Source: Calliopum simillimum
Lineage: Eukaryota > Arthropoda > Insecta > Diptera > Lauxaniidae
Assembly: GCA_951812925.1 (NCBI GenBank)
Contig: OX638370.1
Span: 7,216,001-7,280,000, forward strand
Length of the DNA: 64,000 nt
Reading direction: 5' to 3'
This document shows positions 46,125 through 57,631 of the stretch, piece after piece (position 1 is the stretch's first letter; each line of letters opens with the position of its first letter). Made by a program: the position numbers and the translations under genes. Under the pieces are notes generated by a model, which had not been told where the DNA came from, did not search any database, and was given only the letters and a program-made list of their open reading frames with translations.

Positions 46125-46840
46125 TATATATATTTCTAGATAAGGCAACACTAATGTCAATAGCTAAAATCTGGTAACACCAAAATAAAGTTTGACATTT
46201 TTTAGCATAAATGTACTCAAAACGTTTTGACGTACGACCATTTGTGTTGTTTACAGTGACTTGAAAAAATCAATTTGGGAAAAAAATGGTATTAACTCGT
46301 AAACATTTTCGTGTGATAATTTTTCACAACTTTCGACGTGGATTATCACGACAAGAGTGCATCGATGAACTTAAATCTTTGTATGGCGATGAAGCACCAT
46401 CCTAAAGCACTGTGAAAAACTGGTTTAATGAAGTCAATCATGGCCGACGCTCGCTCAAAGACGAATTTCGTGAAGATCGTCCAAAAACGGCCGTTGTGCC
46501 AGAGAACATTGGCCGTGCGTGAACTGATAATGCAAGATCGTCATGTGACATACCGTGAGATAGAGGCATCCTTGGGCATTAGTTCCACTCCAATACATTC
46601 GATTTTGCATGAACACTTAGTTGTAAAACACGTTTGTGCTCGTTGGAAACCCCATAATTTATCAATCGCTTAAATTATCAATGGAAAAATTACTTTTCTT
46701 AACTCACTGTAAACAAAACAAATAGCACTTGTACATCAAAACGTTGTGAGTACGTTTATGCTAAATAATGTCAAACTTTTCAATGAAAATTTCTGATTAC
46801 ACCTGACAAAACTTAGTGTTGCCTAGGCCAGAAATATATA
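46125..46840. mobile_element. Mariner-type element, internally deleted, with long inverted ends
   Basis: The left end TATATATTTCTAGATAAGGC then AACACTAA, and the right end inverted (TTAGTGTTGCCTAGGCCAGA then AATATATA), continue inward as inverted repeats of roughly 150 bp: AAGTTTGACATT, TTTAGCATAAA, AACGTTTTGA and TGTTTACAGTGA on both sides. Between them is the 5' third of a mariner transposase. The element is 716 bp, far below the 1.3 kb of an autonomous mariner. TA-rich ends fit a TA target site. Confidence 0.85.
46286..46673 (+). pseudogene. Mariner transposase, N-terminal fragment, stop and frameshift
   Basis: From ATG 46286 the frame reads HFRVIIFHNFRRGLSRQECI and continues through STVKNWFNEV, RRSLKDEFREDRPKTAVVPE, then (another frame) VRELIMQDRHVTYREIEASL, GISSTPIHSILHEHL and WKPHNLSIA. 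This is the paired helix-turn-helix DNA-binding half of a mariner transposase. Codon 40 is a stop (46403-46405), and two bases appear lost near 46511-46514. The catalytic DD34D half is deleted, and the fragment runs straight into the right inverted repeat. It is non-functional. Confidence 0.9.
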
Positions 46841-47591
46841 TTGCAGCCTACGTATACGGGAGAGTACACATTTCAGAACTATTAGATATGTTACTGTGCA
46901 CCTTTCCGAATATTCTCAAGTTGAATTCAGAGAAATCGTATGTGGCACACGGTGAGGGAAAGCCTAAATAGCTCTCTACGGCCACATAACAGTTCCTAAA
47001 ACTCTGAAAAAATTCAAACAAATTCTACCCAAAATTTTGGGGTTTTTGGTTTTTACTCGGCATAGGGGGCTTAAATTAAAAAAACATCACATCTCCAAAA
47101 TTTGATTCAAAAAAAATCGTAGCGATATCAGGTAACAAATTAGTTTTTCTTAATAGTCTATTGACTATGTCATTTCAAAAGGATCTAAGGCTTTTACCGG
47201 TTTGTATTACAGAAATCGGTAAATGAGTCATTTAAGAAAAAAAAAACAGCGGAGTGCTATTATATTGTATATCAAAGGGAGGGGGCGGGGGTTCCCAACC
47301 CATTACAGTTTTTTCAATATTTCTAGCGAACAAAGCAAAATTTCGATATTTTTAATAGAAAACTTTTTGTAGAGAATTAAATTGGGCATCGAAATAAGTT
47401 ATGTATTTAAAAAATTTCAAAAAAAACAATTGCTCATGCTAAAAATGTTGAAACTAAAAATAAAAAGCCAAAATACGAATACTTGTCTTTTTTCGTAAGA
47501 CGACTTGGTTTTGAGTAAAAAAAGTTTTTCCGACAGCATGAACAAAATTCCCATGTTTTTGACCTAGTTATGAAATTTTTTAATAGAGCAT
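46841..47591. other. AT-rich spacer
   Basis: No feature recognised; GGGAGGGGGCGGGGG near 47277 is a lone G-rich run. Confidence 0.45.
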
Positions 47592-48316
47592 TTTAAGGGG
47601 ACATTCGCCTTTGTAATTTTCAAAAAATCGGTTTTGAGATTTTTACATATTTCCATTGTATATAATTTTAAAAGTTGCCCCCTAAAATTTCATTAAGAAA
47701 TTCGTTATAGAAAAAAAGTTACAGCTATGTTTGTAGCAGCTCATGCCCATGAGTATATATAGTAAAAAAACTTTTAACGCATTTTTGTCGAAACTACCTT
47801 TTTCAAACTGGTAGGACATATTTCTCCGAATCTACTCGACCGATTTTAAAAACCAAAGAGCATTCGATTACTCATAAAAAATATTAAACAATAAGCCTCT
47901 GAAAGTTTTAAAAAATACCCCCCCCCCCTTTTTTACGGGGGTGACTAACCCTCAAAAAATGCCATTTTTTCGCATTTTTCATAAATATTCATACAAAAAC
48001 TTCAAAATATAAAAAAGTATGGATTTTAGAGGCTTATTGTATAGTTTTGAGTCTCAACAATAAAATCCATTTTGAATTTTTCAAAAATCTGTTACAGGAG
48101 GTCTATAACATGTCCTACCGTTTAAAAAGTAACTTTTGGATGACGCCCTCTACAGCAGCCAAGGGAACTAAAAATAAAAAAAAAAAATTTTTCATATTTT
48201 TAGACAATATTTTTAATCCAAAAGAGAATTTGTCAATAAATATAATAGTTTTTTCATAGTAAAATTTTCCAAAAGTGTTATTTTTTTTCGATTACAAAGG
48301 CGAATGTCCCCTTAAA
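47592..48316. mobile_element. 725-bp element with perfect 26-bp inverted ends and TTAA flanks
   Basis: TTTAAGGGGACATTCGCCTT then TGTAAT (47592-47617) is exactly inverted at 48291-48316. TTAA lies at both junctions, so a TTAA target duplication (as in piggyBac-type elements) is plausible. Inside, AACAATAAGCCTCTGAAA (about 47887) and TTTAGAGGCTTATTGT (about 48025) form a second inverted pair. There is no transposase, so the element is non-autonomous. Confidence 0.85.
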
Positions 48317-48409
48317 GGAAATTTTATTCAAATTTTTGTATATTCGGCTATGTCTTTACGTGTAAAGGTGGTAAGCATAATAGTTAGAGGTATTTAGGTA
48401 GAAAGGTAT
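48317..48409. other. Short spacer leading into the GCCGATAC repeat
   Basis: Contains GTAAAGGTGGTAAGCATA, a diverged copy of GTGAAGGTGGTAAACATA in the next feature, so the array may start here. Confidence 0.5.
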
Positions 48410-48870
48410 TGAGCTATGCCGATACTGTGAAGGTGGTAAACATAGTAGTATGTAACATTTAGTAGGAACGGTATTGAGCCAAGCCGATACTGTTAGGGCG
48501 GGACGAAAAGTAGAAAGTCCTTTTGGTCGTTGTGTATTCGTTCGTATTGCGCTATGCCGATACAGCGAAGCCGGAATGGGCGATAGTCAGGATAGTTATA
48601 TTGGCGACTTGTTCTCGCTAGTGTTTCGGCACTTGTGTGAAAGGGCCGGCACTAAACATTGGTCGTTGTGTAATCGCTTGTAATGAGCTATGCCGATACT
48701 GCGGAACAGACAATAGAGTGAATAGATTGATAGTCGGGATAGTTATGTTGGCGACTCGTTCTCGCTAGTGTTTTGGCACTTGTGCGAAAGAGACGAAACT
48801 AAACCTTGGTTGTTGCGTATTTGTCTATATTGAACTATGCCGATGCAGTGAAGCCGAAATGGGCAGCAGA
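48410..48870. repeat. Tandem/nested repeat with GCTATGCCGATACTG words
   Basis: GCCGATAC-type words occur at about 48418, 48483, 48556, 48692 and 48839. The last three begin units of about 140 bp that share GGATAGTTAT, TTGGCGACT, GTTCTCGCTAGTGTTT and GGCACTTGTG. The first two begin shorter units. GC content is above the surroundings. A decayed LTR with internal tandem repeats is one explanation (AATAAA follows near 48947), but no LTR partner is present. Confidence 0.7.
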
Positions 48871-50342
48871 TTAGAGCCTCAAAGAGAATCAATTTTAACG
48901 TGCGAAAATATCTAAAAAAGGTATCGTAATCGTAAGAAATCTGTAAATAAAGGAAATAAAAGAAAGAAAACCGGTGCTAATATTCAATTTAAACTGAAAT
49001 AATAATAATTGTTAAGCCCCTATGGTAGCATTTATTTTTTTACAACTGCAAATTTGACTAAAAAATATCAAAGCGATATCACTAAGTTTTTCTTAATCAC
49101 AAGGATGTTGGTATTAACGATGATTTAATCACATACCGAAATTGCCACCAGCTTCCTAACTATTAAAAAAGCTTTATAAAATTTTTATACAATCATACAT
49201 TTTTGTTGCTTTCAAAATAATCTCCAAAAACTCCATATTGTCTGCATCAGATGTCAAAATTCACACCTACTTATTTAAAATGCAATTATGTGCAACAACA
49301 GCACACCAGGTTACAGCACAACGATACAAAGCACTTGAGTTAGTCATTGGATTAACGCACTAAAAGCAAACGACCACCTGCAACTAAAGAAATATAATTT
49401 TTTTTCAACTTTAATTGCTAAAGTTTAAAGTTAAAATGAAAACCAATGACTTGAACAAAAGTCAACTATCAATACGCTTAGTTCTCACGCCTAGTCGCCT
49501 AGAGTACTGGCAACTACATATATGTGCACTGCTGACATTGTAAATTGTTTATACAAAGGTTACCCTTAGCATTAATGAAATATTTTAGAAAACTAAAAAT
49601 AATACAAATTCTTACAATAAATAAAAACATTTTAAAAAAATTTCTTCGTATCTTGTAATACATATTTGCAAAATTTTTATCTCCAAAAGAAAAAAAAACT
49701 CATACAAACTCTAACGCTTATGTTCATTTTGCCGCCTAATTAATAAAGTTCGAACAAATTTGTACAAACTACTTAATAAGCGTAGCAATGCAACTGAAAT
49801 GCTATATGAGCTCTATGAGTATCCAATGTGCAATATACATATATAATGCGTGTAAAATGTCTTACTGTTTACTGCACTCTGGCTACATCATACAATGTGG
49901 ACGATGAAGCACACCCAGTATTCGCGTTGGTCAATCATCATCTAAACTTAGTCATCATTTAATTAAACTCTGGAGCTACTATCTCAAATCAACGTACGTT
50001 GCCGAAAAAAAAAAAAAAAATCTAACGCCCAAATTGTGTGCACTCCACATATGAAGTCTCCATATGAAGCCATTTGGACCAGTTCAACTTTGTCTTTGCC
50101 TTTTGGCGTGCGCTTTTGTGCAATTGTTGCAGTTTCTTAGATTTGCAATGATTGCCGAAAGCTTATAGTCTTTTAATTCTTGAGAGTTTATGTACTGAAC
50201 ATATGTCGTATGTACGATTTTTTCTATTCTCATGTCAGATAATTAAAATTAATTGTTCAGGCCTATGCTAGATGATCTGGTTTTGATTAAAAGTTGTGTA
50301 AAAAATTAACTACTTAAGTATTTTATTGTAACTCAAGACAAT
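48871..50342. other. AT-rich non-coding DNA, apparently single copy
   Basis: An A-run of 17 sits near 50007. No gene or shared repeat was recognised. Confidence 0.45.
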
Positions 50343-53300
50343 GGGTGGTATTAATAAAAAATAGCAATTGCTTCAAGAAAAGTCTCGTAGTAAAGTAAAT
50401 GCAAATAGCATTTGCTTAAAATTGGTATGAATAAAATTTATGTTTGCTATAGCAAGTTCGAAAATTCGAAACTAGCATTTGCTTTGTCATATTTGGCATT
50501 ATTTATTTAAAATATAAATAAAGTTTGAAATAAATTAAAATAAAAAATATTTTTTTGAAATTGGTCAAAATGTGCAGGCAAAATGTGAGTTACCATTTGC
50601 ACACAATGCAAAAACACGCTCTCTAGGAGCGGTTAAGGTGCCGCAATGTTCAGATTGCTCACTGCAGCCAAGGCTTACGGTTAAGGTATGTATGTAACTC
50701 TTGAAATAGCCAACTTGATTTAATTCGTTGGACATTCATTTAGTTGCCATCGCTCATGATGGTTATCGATTGGAGATAGAGCAATTCCCAACTGCATTGT
50801 GCTGTAAAATTTGCATTGCTTTCGCCGAAGGACCTGAACTACTTTCGTCTTAAGATATGTATGTCTTCTGTGGTCGCATTTCGGGATCAGAGTTTGGCTC
50901 GCATTGGCAAATTGGAACTGATGAGGGCGCGTGAATTTTTTTAGAATCAGGGTTACATACACGTAAAAGAAGCGGACCAATGTTTACATGTTTCATAAAT
51001 AAATAGTATACAAAAATTTGTTTATTTCTCCACATGGAATTAACATTAAAGCAACATACATTTTTTTATTTTTTGAGTTGTTTTTTAATTATTTCAACAA
51101 TGGTTTTACTATTATTTATTTGAAAGGAAGTTGAAAGAAATTTTAACCAACTTCAAAATTGGTAATCAGAAGTTTTTTGATCTAAGGAAAATTTTTTGAG
51201 ATAATTCAAAATCTCATAAGCTTAAACAAAGGTGCTCACTTCATTTAAATCTCGTTTTCATTGTTGTAAAACATAAAATAACAACTATCCATTTCAACTC
51301 AAAACAATACTCTAAAATTAGCTTAAAACCCACCACCTCGGCCGTATGTGACGATAGCGTGAAGTAAAAACTAGTAAGGGTGTAACATTTGGCCTGGCCA
51401 AACATTAAGTACCCTACATTGCAGTTTTTTGAAAATTTTCCTTATATGGGAGGTGCCACGCCCTTTTGTCCGAGTTCACCCAGTTTTTGCTCAGACCGTG
51501 CATTTGTTGTCCTTATTATGTGATTGAAATTCGGTTGGACTACCTCAAAAACGTTCCGAAGCTTTTGCTTTTAAGAGAGGTGCCACGCTCTCTTGTCCGA
51601 GTTCGTCTAGTTTTAGCTCAGAGCGTGCATTTATAGTCTTCAGTATTTGAGTGAAATTTAGTTAGATTATCCCAAAAAACTCTTCCAGTATAGCGTTTTG
51701 AAGCTCTTGCGTGTCCGTTGACCGATTTCACTCATTTTCAATCCCACGAGCTAACTTTTGCGACAAAGCCAACGCACCATTGAATTATCATGGTTAGTTT
51801 TCCCGTAAAAAATATTTCCACGTACAGCCAGCCAGCCAGCCAGCCAGCCAGACAGACGGACATGGCTATATCGACTCAGGCGGTGACGCTGATCAAGAAT
51901 ATATATACTTTTCTATATCTGCCACGCCTCCTTCTCTGCGTTACAAACGGAAGGACAAAGTGAGTATACACTGGGTGTAGGGTATAAAAATAAAATATGC
52001 TCCTAAAGTGTTCCGACTCCTTCCCCTTCTATTGGACAAATTTTCTTATTTTTGACGTCAGTTGTTTTGCTGTTAAATCTTCAAGTCGTAACTTGGCGGT
52101 TATTCTTTAGAAAATTTACGGAAACCAAAAGAGACCAAGATTTTTACATGATTTATGTGAAAAAAGTACGTAGCAAACTCTCGTAGTCAGCTAAAAAGCA
52201 AACTTGGAATATCAAAGTAAATGCTACGATTTTTATGTTTTTATTCATACCAATTTAAGCAAAAGGTAATTTCGAACATAGCAAATGCTAAAATTTATTT
52301 TTTCACATACGAATTGAAGTAAATGCTAACAATTGAAGCAATTGCTTCGAGTTTTAGCAAAGCAAGTTTTTATTAATATGACCCAATGGGTCATATTAAT
52401 AAAACTTTACTTTGCTAAAACTCGAAGCAATTGCTTCAGTTTGTAGCATTTACTTCAATTCGTATGTGAAAAAATATTTTTTAGCATTTGCTATGTTCGA
52501 AAAAAGCTTTTGCTTAAATTGGTATGAATAAAAATACGTAACTCGTAGTATTTACTTGAATATTCTGAGTCTGCTTTCTAGCTGACTACGAGAGTTTGCT
52601 AGGTACTTTTTACACATAAATCTTGTTCTATATTGATTGCCGTAAATCTTAATAGGGAAAGAAATTAATTAAATTGTAAATATAAACTGTGTCGATTGTG
52701 GAGGCAAACAGCTTTCGTTGTAAAATTAGTAAAAAGCCAAGAGCAGGTAGTTTAAACTATAGGCATATATATTCATTTATAAGGCAACGCATTTAAGTTA
52801 CGTTGTCTGAATGGCAACTTTGACAGTTGCCGTTTTAGCAATCTTGCCAAGCTAGGATTTCCAAGGGAAACAAGGGTCTGTGCATGATTCAATAACAATG
52901 GTTATGGCAAGTTGTCAAAATAAAAAAATGGAACCCTGATCTTGCCTTGCTATCTGTCAAAAGACTAGCAAATTTTGACATTTTCGTAGTTTAAGAAGCA
53001 GCATTTGTTATCGTTGCAACCAGGGTAATTCAACCATGGGTCTGTGGAAGCGTAACAACTTATGTATTTTTGCCTCACATTACCTTCAAATACGGAGAGA
53101 ATAGGGTTTTAAGTTTTTGGGGATTTAAGCGTCACGAAGTTTATGAACAGACACAAAAATTTTGATTAAAAGTTGATAATTTTTATATATCCTTCTACAA
53201 TGGCATCAAAAACGGCTCGTTTGTCACATCATTCATTTTTAAAAGGAGATGCAAAAAATAGTGTTCCCACTTGACTGCTGGTGCTGTCAACTTCATTTCA

Positions 53301-54174
53301 AATAAATAATAACAGAATCGAAATAATTGAAAAACAAATCCAAAAATAAATAAAAAAATGCATGTTTAATCAGCTTCAATTTTAATTCCATATGAAGAAA
53401 CAAACAATTTTTTTTTTAATATTTATGTATGAAACATGTAAACTTTGTCCCGCTTCTTTTACGTAATCCTGCTTCTAAACAAATTCAAGCGCCCTCATCC
53501 GTTCCAAACTCTGATTCTAAAATGCAACCACCGCAATTTACAAACATATATAAAGCTTATCTTAGCATGCATTGTAGCATCCCTTGCTGTCATCAAGACT
53601 TTGGAGAATACATTTGTTAAGGCGAAAATAGTTTAGGTCATTCGGCGGAAGTAATGCAAAGCATTTAGGAATTGCTCTTACTCCAATGGATAAACATCCT
53701 GAGCGATGACAGCTATGTGAATTTTTTCTTTCCAACATATTAAGTCAAGTTGACTTTTTCAAGAGTTGCATACCTTTATCGTAACCCTTGGCTGCAGCAT
53801 AATCTTTTCAGGCAACTTGAACATTTGACGGCTACAAATATGATCAGTTTGGCTTGATTGATGATTTATTGGCAGCACTGCATGCGCTTCCAGAGAGCGG
53901 GTTTTTTGCATTGTGCACAAATGATAAATTATATTTTGCCTGCACATTTTGACAAATTCCAAAAAAAAATTATTTTTTATTTCAATTTATTTCAAACATT
54001 TGTATTTTAAATAAACAATGTCAAATATGACAAAGCAAATACTAGTTCCGAATTTTCGAACTTGCTGTAGCAAACATAAATTTTATTCATACCAATTTTA
54101 AGCAAATGCTATTTGCATTTACTTTACTACGAAAGTTATCTTGAAGCAATTGCTATTTTTTATTAATACCACCC
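50343..54174. mobile_element. Four-arm palindromic element, 3.8 kb, AAT at every junction
   Basis: The outer arms (about 50343-51033 and 53393-54174) are inverted copies with the terminal 150 bp about 95% alike by eye: GGGTGGTATTAATAAAAAAT, AGCAATTGCTTCAAGA, AAATTGGTATGAATAAAA. A second palindrome of about 245 bp per arm sits in the middle, centred on 52385-52387, whose halves start GGGTCATATTAATAAAA and are diverged versions of the same terminus. AAT occurs before the left end (50340-50342), in the centre (52385-52387) and after the right end (54175-54177). There is no transposase frame; frames in the arms (50720-50980, 53429-53636) are mirror shadows of each other. Confidence 0.85.
51373..51990. 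mobile_element. Relative of the AGTAAGGGTG MITE nested inside the palindrome
   Basis: AGTAAGGGTGTAACATTTGG then CCTGGCCAAAC opens it as in 44079, followed by TATGGGAGGTGCCACGCCC, repeated again near 51573. A CAGC run (about 51829-51852) and CTATATCGACTCAGGCGG follow, and it ends GGGTGTAGGGTATAAAAA. No inverted right end is present, so it is a longer or different family member, or truncated. Confidence 0.6.
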
Positions 54175-54589
54175 AATGAGTTTTAAAATTAAATTACTTG
54201 ACTGTGGAGTTACTAATCACTGTAAGAAATGACATTGCTGATATAAAAATGGCTGTTATAGAAGAAAATCTATACTAATGTAAAACGCTTCTATCTATAC
54301 TGCTTTTGGCAGGATAATACTGCTTTGTGATGCTAAAACCTGCGACTTGCAGCAGTTGATACAAAATTTAGTGTTTTTTTTTGTAATTCGATCATTGCTT
54401 CATTTAGTATTGCCGTTGCAATAAAGAAATTTTATACTAAATTTTTTCAATTCTCTTACAGACTGTAAGTTCATTCAAATTAGATTTTAAACAGACTTCT
54501 GATCAAAAATATTAGAAAAAGGTACCAAAACATGCCGTTTATATTGGATTATTTGAAAAGTTTATTAGTTTTCTTAAGACTATTAAATT
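54175..54589. other. AT-rich spacer
   Basis: No feature recognised. Confidence 0.5.
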
Positions 54590-54899
54590 TTAATTTTTCT
54601 TTTCATAAATGGTTTAAGCAAAACTAACAAAAAGAAAAAAAAACGAATGGCAACACCGAAAGTTTGGAACAATTTAAAAAAAGTTTTGCTGAGCGTTTCT
54701 GAAACCAAAAATTTCAATTTAATCAAAAAAAGTGAGAATCAGATACGATTTTCGAAAGTAACCAGGTGGCAACCCTTAAGATTTATGTTGTATTTTTAAA
54801 AAGTATATTCAAGTGTTTTAACATTAAATATTAATTTTAATATTTTAAATAAATGGTTAAGCAAAACTAACAAAAAAAAAAAACAAGTGAAGGTTTACT
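54590..54899. repeat. Second locus of the 120-bp GGTGGCAAC repeat
   Basis: AATGGTTTAAGCAAAACTAA, ATGGCAACACCGAAAGTTT (about 54647), GAGCGTTTCTGAAACC and AACCAGGTGGCAACCC (about 54760) follow the order of 21590-21850. Confidence 0.85.
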
Positions 54900-56665
54900 A
54901 TATGGGCACGGCCACCGTTGGGAACGTTACGTTCGCACGCACATTTTTGCCCATATCTCTTTGAAAAATAATCAAACATCATGATATCTTAAATGCATGT
55001 AATAAAGCTCCCTAAGGCCAATACTTTGTAGGAACAAAGTTTTTGTCTATCGCTCATGGCTTAGAAGTTATAAGAGTTTAAGTGCCGTTGGGAACGTTAT
55101 TTTTTTTTTCAACAATTTTTGAGGTCAGTGCACATTTTCTAAAAAGTCTGCGAATCTAGTAATGTATTTTTCCGAACATCTTTTATAATATCAAGATAAA
55201 GGATCAAAGCTAAGATTGGAATGGTAATTTTGGTGAAAAAAATGTTATTGGTGGACTTACAGACATTAAAGCAACGTTGGTTTCGTCACGCAAAAGCGTT
55301 GGGAACGTTACGCATACGAATTTCTATAAATAAAGCGTAGGCAAATACAGCCAAACAGTCCAAACATCCATAAAGATGAAAATATGTGAATATTTCATTC
55401 CTTGGAAGGTTTCCATTTACACTACATTACAAATTTTTTGTTCCAAGACCTAGATACATATTTTTTTTGAAATTACGATTTCTCCCAAAAGGATAAAGCT
55501 ATCTACATGAAACTTGGTACAGATAATACTGAGAGCCATTTTCTGAACAGGATTAAAATTGAGCGTGATCGGTTAATGTCCACGCCTACCTCCCATATAT
55601 GCTAGTTAAAACGTTGTATGGGAAGTAGGCGTGGAGATTAACCGATCACGTCCAATTTTAGTCTCAGGCAGCTTAGTAATATTGTCGTTATCTGTACCAA
55701 ATTTCATGCATCTAGCTAAATTCTTTTGGCCACCAGTCTGGGTTCAACAAAAAAAATGAAATCGAAAATAAATTTTTTTCTGTTTTTTTCAGATTTTTAT
55801 GTTGAGCCCTGACATGTGGCCGAACGGATTAAGCTAGATGCATGAAATTTGGTACATGTAACAAGAATATTACTAGGTTGTTTCGGAAGCTTCAAAAAGC
55901 CTGTAAAGAACGAAATATTTGTGATATCCTATGCACTTGGATAGATCTCAAAATAGCAATTAACGTGATTTATGTCCATAACTTCATCTTCAATCCAACA
56001 GTTCTTATTAATTGATTAAAATTATTGTAACGAATTTCTATCCCTTTCAACACAGCGTGGATTCAGAAGAAATTTTAGTGCAAAAATATAACTTATGATT
56101 TTTGATTAAAAAATGTTGGGAACGTTACACATATTTAGTGGCTATGTTCACCATGGTAGACACTTTATTTAAGTAATTTTAAAATGGATTCAGAAATTAG
56201 ACTGAAAATACTCGAAAAAGGTGATTGCATTTTAATATTTTACCCACTAACTTCCGCTACAAGAAACTTCTTAAAATATTTCGTTGGGAACGTCACGTTT
56301 TTTATTGCGGTAGAATTCATCGCCAACAAATATGCATAAGCAACTGGTTTTCCTTCAAAATATCAATGTTAATCCTTAATTTCAAATATTTTCTTTCTGC
56401 GGATATCAAAATTGCATTGATACAATAAAAATAAAGCAAATTTTTACCTTCTTTTCGGGACTTGTTTTTTTGGCATTTTTTTTTTCTTTTCACAAGCAAG
56501 AGTAAGTTTTTATGAAAAAAGCACCCCTTAAATCAACTTATATACTTGAAAATAGTATTTTTGGACAGCATTAGATGTAAACTTATGAAATATGGGCAAA
56601 TGAGTGGGAGATTTAAAGAAAAAAAAAAAGTTGTATAGCTTCGTCTTACGTGGCCGTGCCCATAT
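54900..56665. mobile_element. 1.77-kb element with ATATGGGCACGGCCAC ends and five GTTGGGAACGTTAC motifs
   Basis: The 16-bp end ATATGGGCACGGCCAC is perfectly inverted at 56650-56665. The flanks join as ACTA/TGGAGAATGA where the uninterrupted locus near 21880 reads ACTACGGAGAATGA, which shows an insertion at TA-like DNA. GTTGGGAACGTTA occurs on the plus strand at 54917, 55087, 55298 and 56115, and GTTGGGAACGTCAC at 56283. An internal inverted repeat around 55595 carries GGTTAATGTCCACGCC and its inverse. No long open frame exists, so it is probably non-autonomous. Confidence 0.8.
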
Positions 56666-57040
56666 GGAGAATGACTAAACGGAAAATGACAAAATGTTAC
56701 AAAACCAGTAACATCACAATGAAAATAATAATTATTAAAGATTATTTTGGTGACCTCCTATGAAGAATGTTTTTGCAGGCTTAAGGTCAAAAGTAAGAAG
56801 ATGACTATCAACGATAGTCGAAATATTGGTTATTAAAACATAAATTTTAAATAAACACAACATCGTTATTTATTTTTGACCTTAAGCCAGCAAAAACTTT
56901 CTTAATAACAATTATTTACAAAAAAAAATTAAAACTTGTGAATAGTCCCTATAATTTTTTATTGATTGTTTAGTAATATAAAAAAACTATAGCGGAGAAT
57001 GACACACACTTGAGCTCTTTAGAAAACTTTTAAGCTTTAA
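56666..57040. repeat. Backbone of the second locus, with a 0.15-kb palindromic insertion
   Basis: AATGACAAAATGTTACAAAA then CATCACAATGAAAATA parallels 21895-21945, and GTGAATAGTCCCTATAATTT then GCGGAGAATGACACACACTT parallels 21967-21985 and 22665-22685. Between the two, 56755-56905 is a palindrome (GTTTTTGCAGGCTTAAGGTC and its inverse) absent from the other locus. Confidence 0.75.
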
Positions 57041-57631
57041 AAAAAAAAAAATGCACGAACACTCATTTTCGAAAAACCCTCTTAAAAACCCAACTTCTTT
57101 GGAAAAATAAAATTCTGAAATTTTGAATACACAACCATCTTTAAAAATTTTCTCAAAACCAACACCGAGACCAAGACTTAATGTCCAAGAACAAGATGAA
57201 GACCGAAACTCAATATCAAAACCAAGAGCAAGGCTCAATGTCTTCGGAAATTAAGGAAAAAATCTAAAGTTTTCGAGAAAATCTTAAAACTCGTATTCCT
57301 TGGAAAACTATGAAACAAAAATACAGCCAAAAATTATATGTGAGCTGTTTTGTGGAAACATACCTAACATGTGAAAATATCGATTTAGGGATTTTCACTG
57401 TTTTAAGTCAATTATGAATTGATCTTTCCAATGTTGGCAATTACAAAAATATAAAAAGATTTTTTGACCTTAAAGACGTCCATTTAAATGAGTCCCAAAT
57501 GAAAAACTTGTGTAAAAATCAAAAAAACAAAAACTTTAAACTCATTTTTCAGGAAAACTCATTTTGGCGAAAAGTTTGTGGATACGCGGACAATTTTCAG
57601 AAGATTGGTGGAAATGTAATTGTCTTCCATA
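57041..57631. other. AT-rich spacer
   Basis: CAAGACTTAATGTCCAAG and CAAGAGCAAGGCTCAATGTC near 57171-57242 hint at an old short repeat; nothing else recognised. Confidence 0.45.

Noticed and set aside
50720..53636. Frames at 50720-50980 and 53429-53636 as two related small proteins
   Set aside because: They are inverse copies of the same palindrome arm and diverge by indels without keeping frame.
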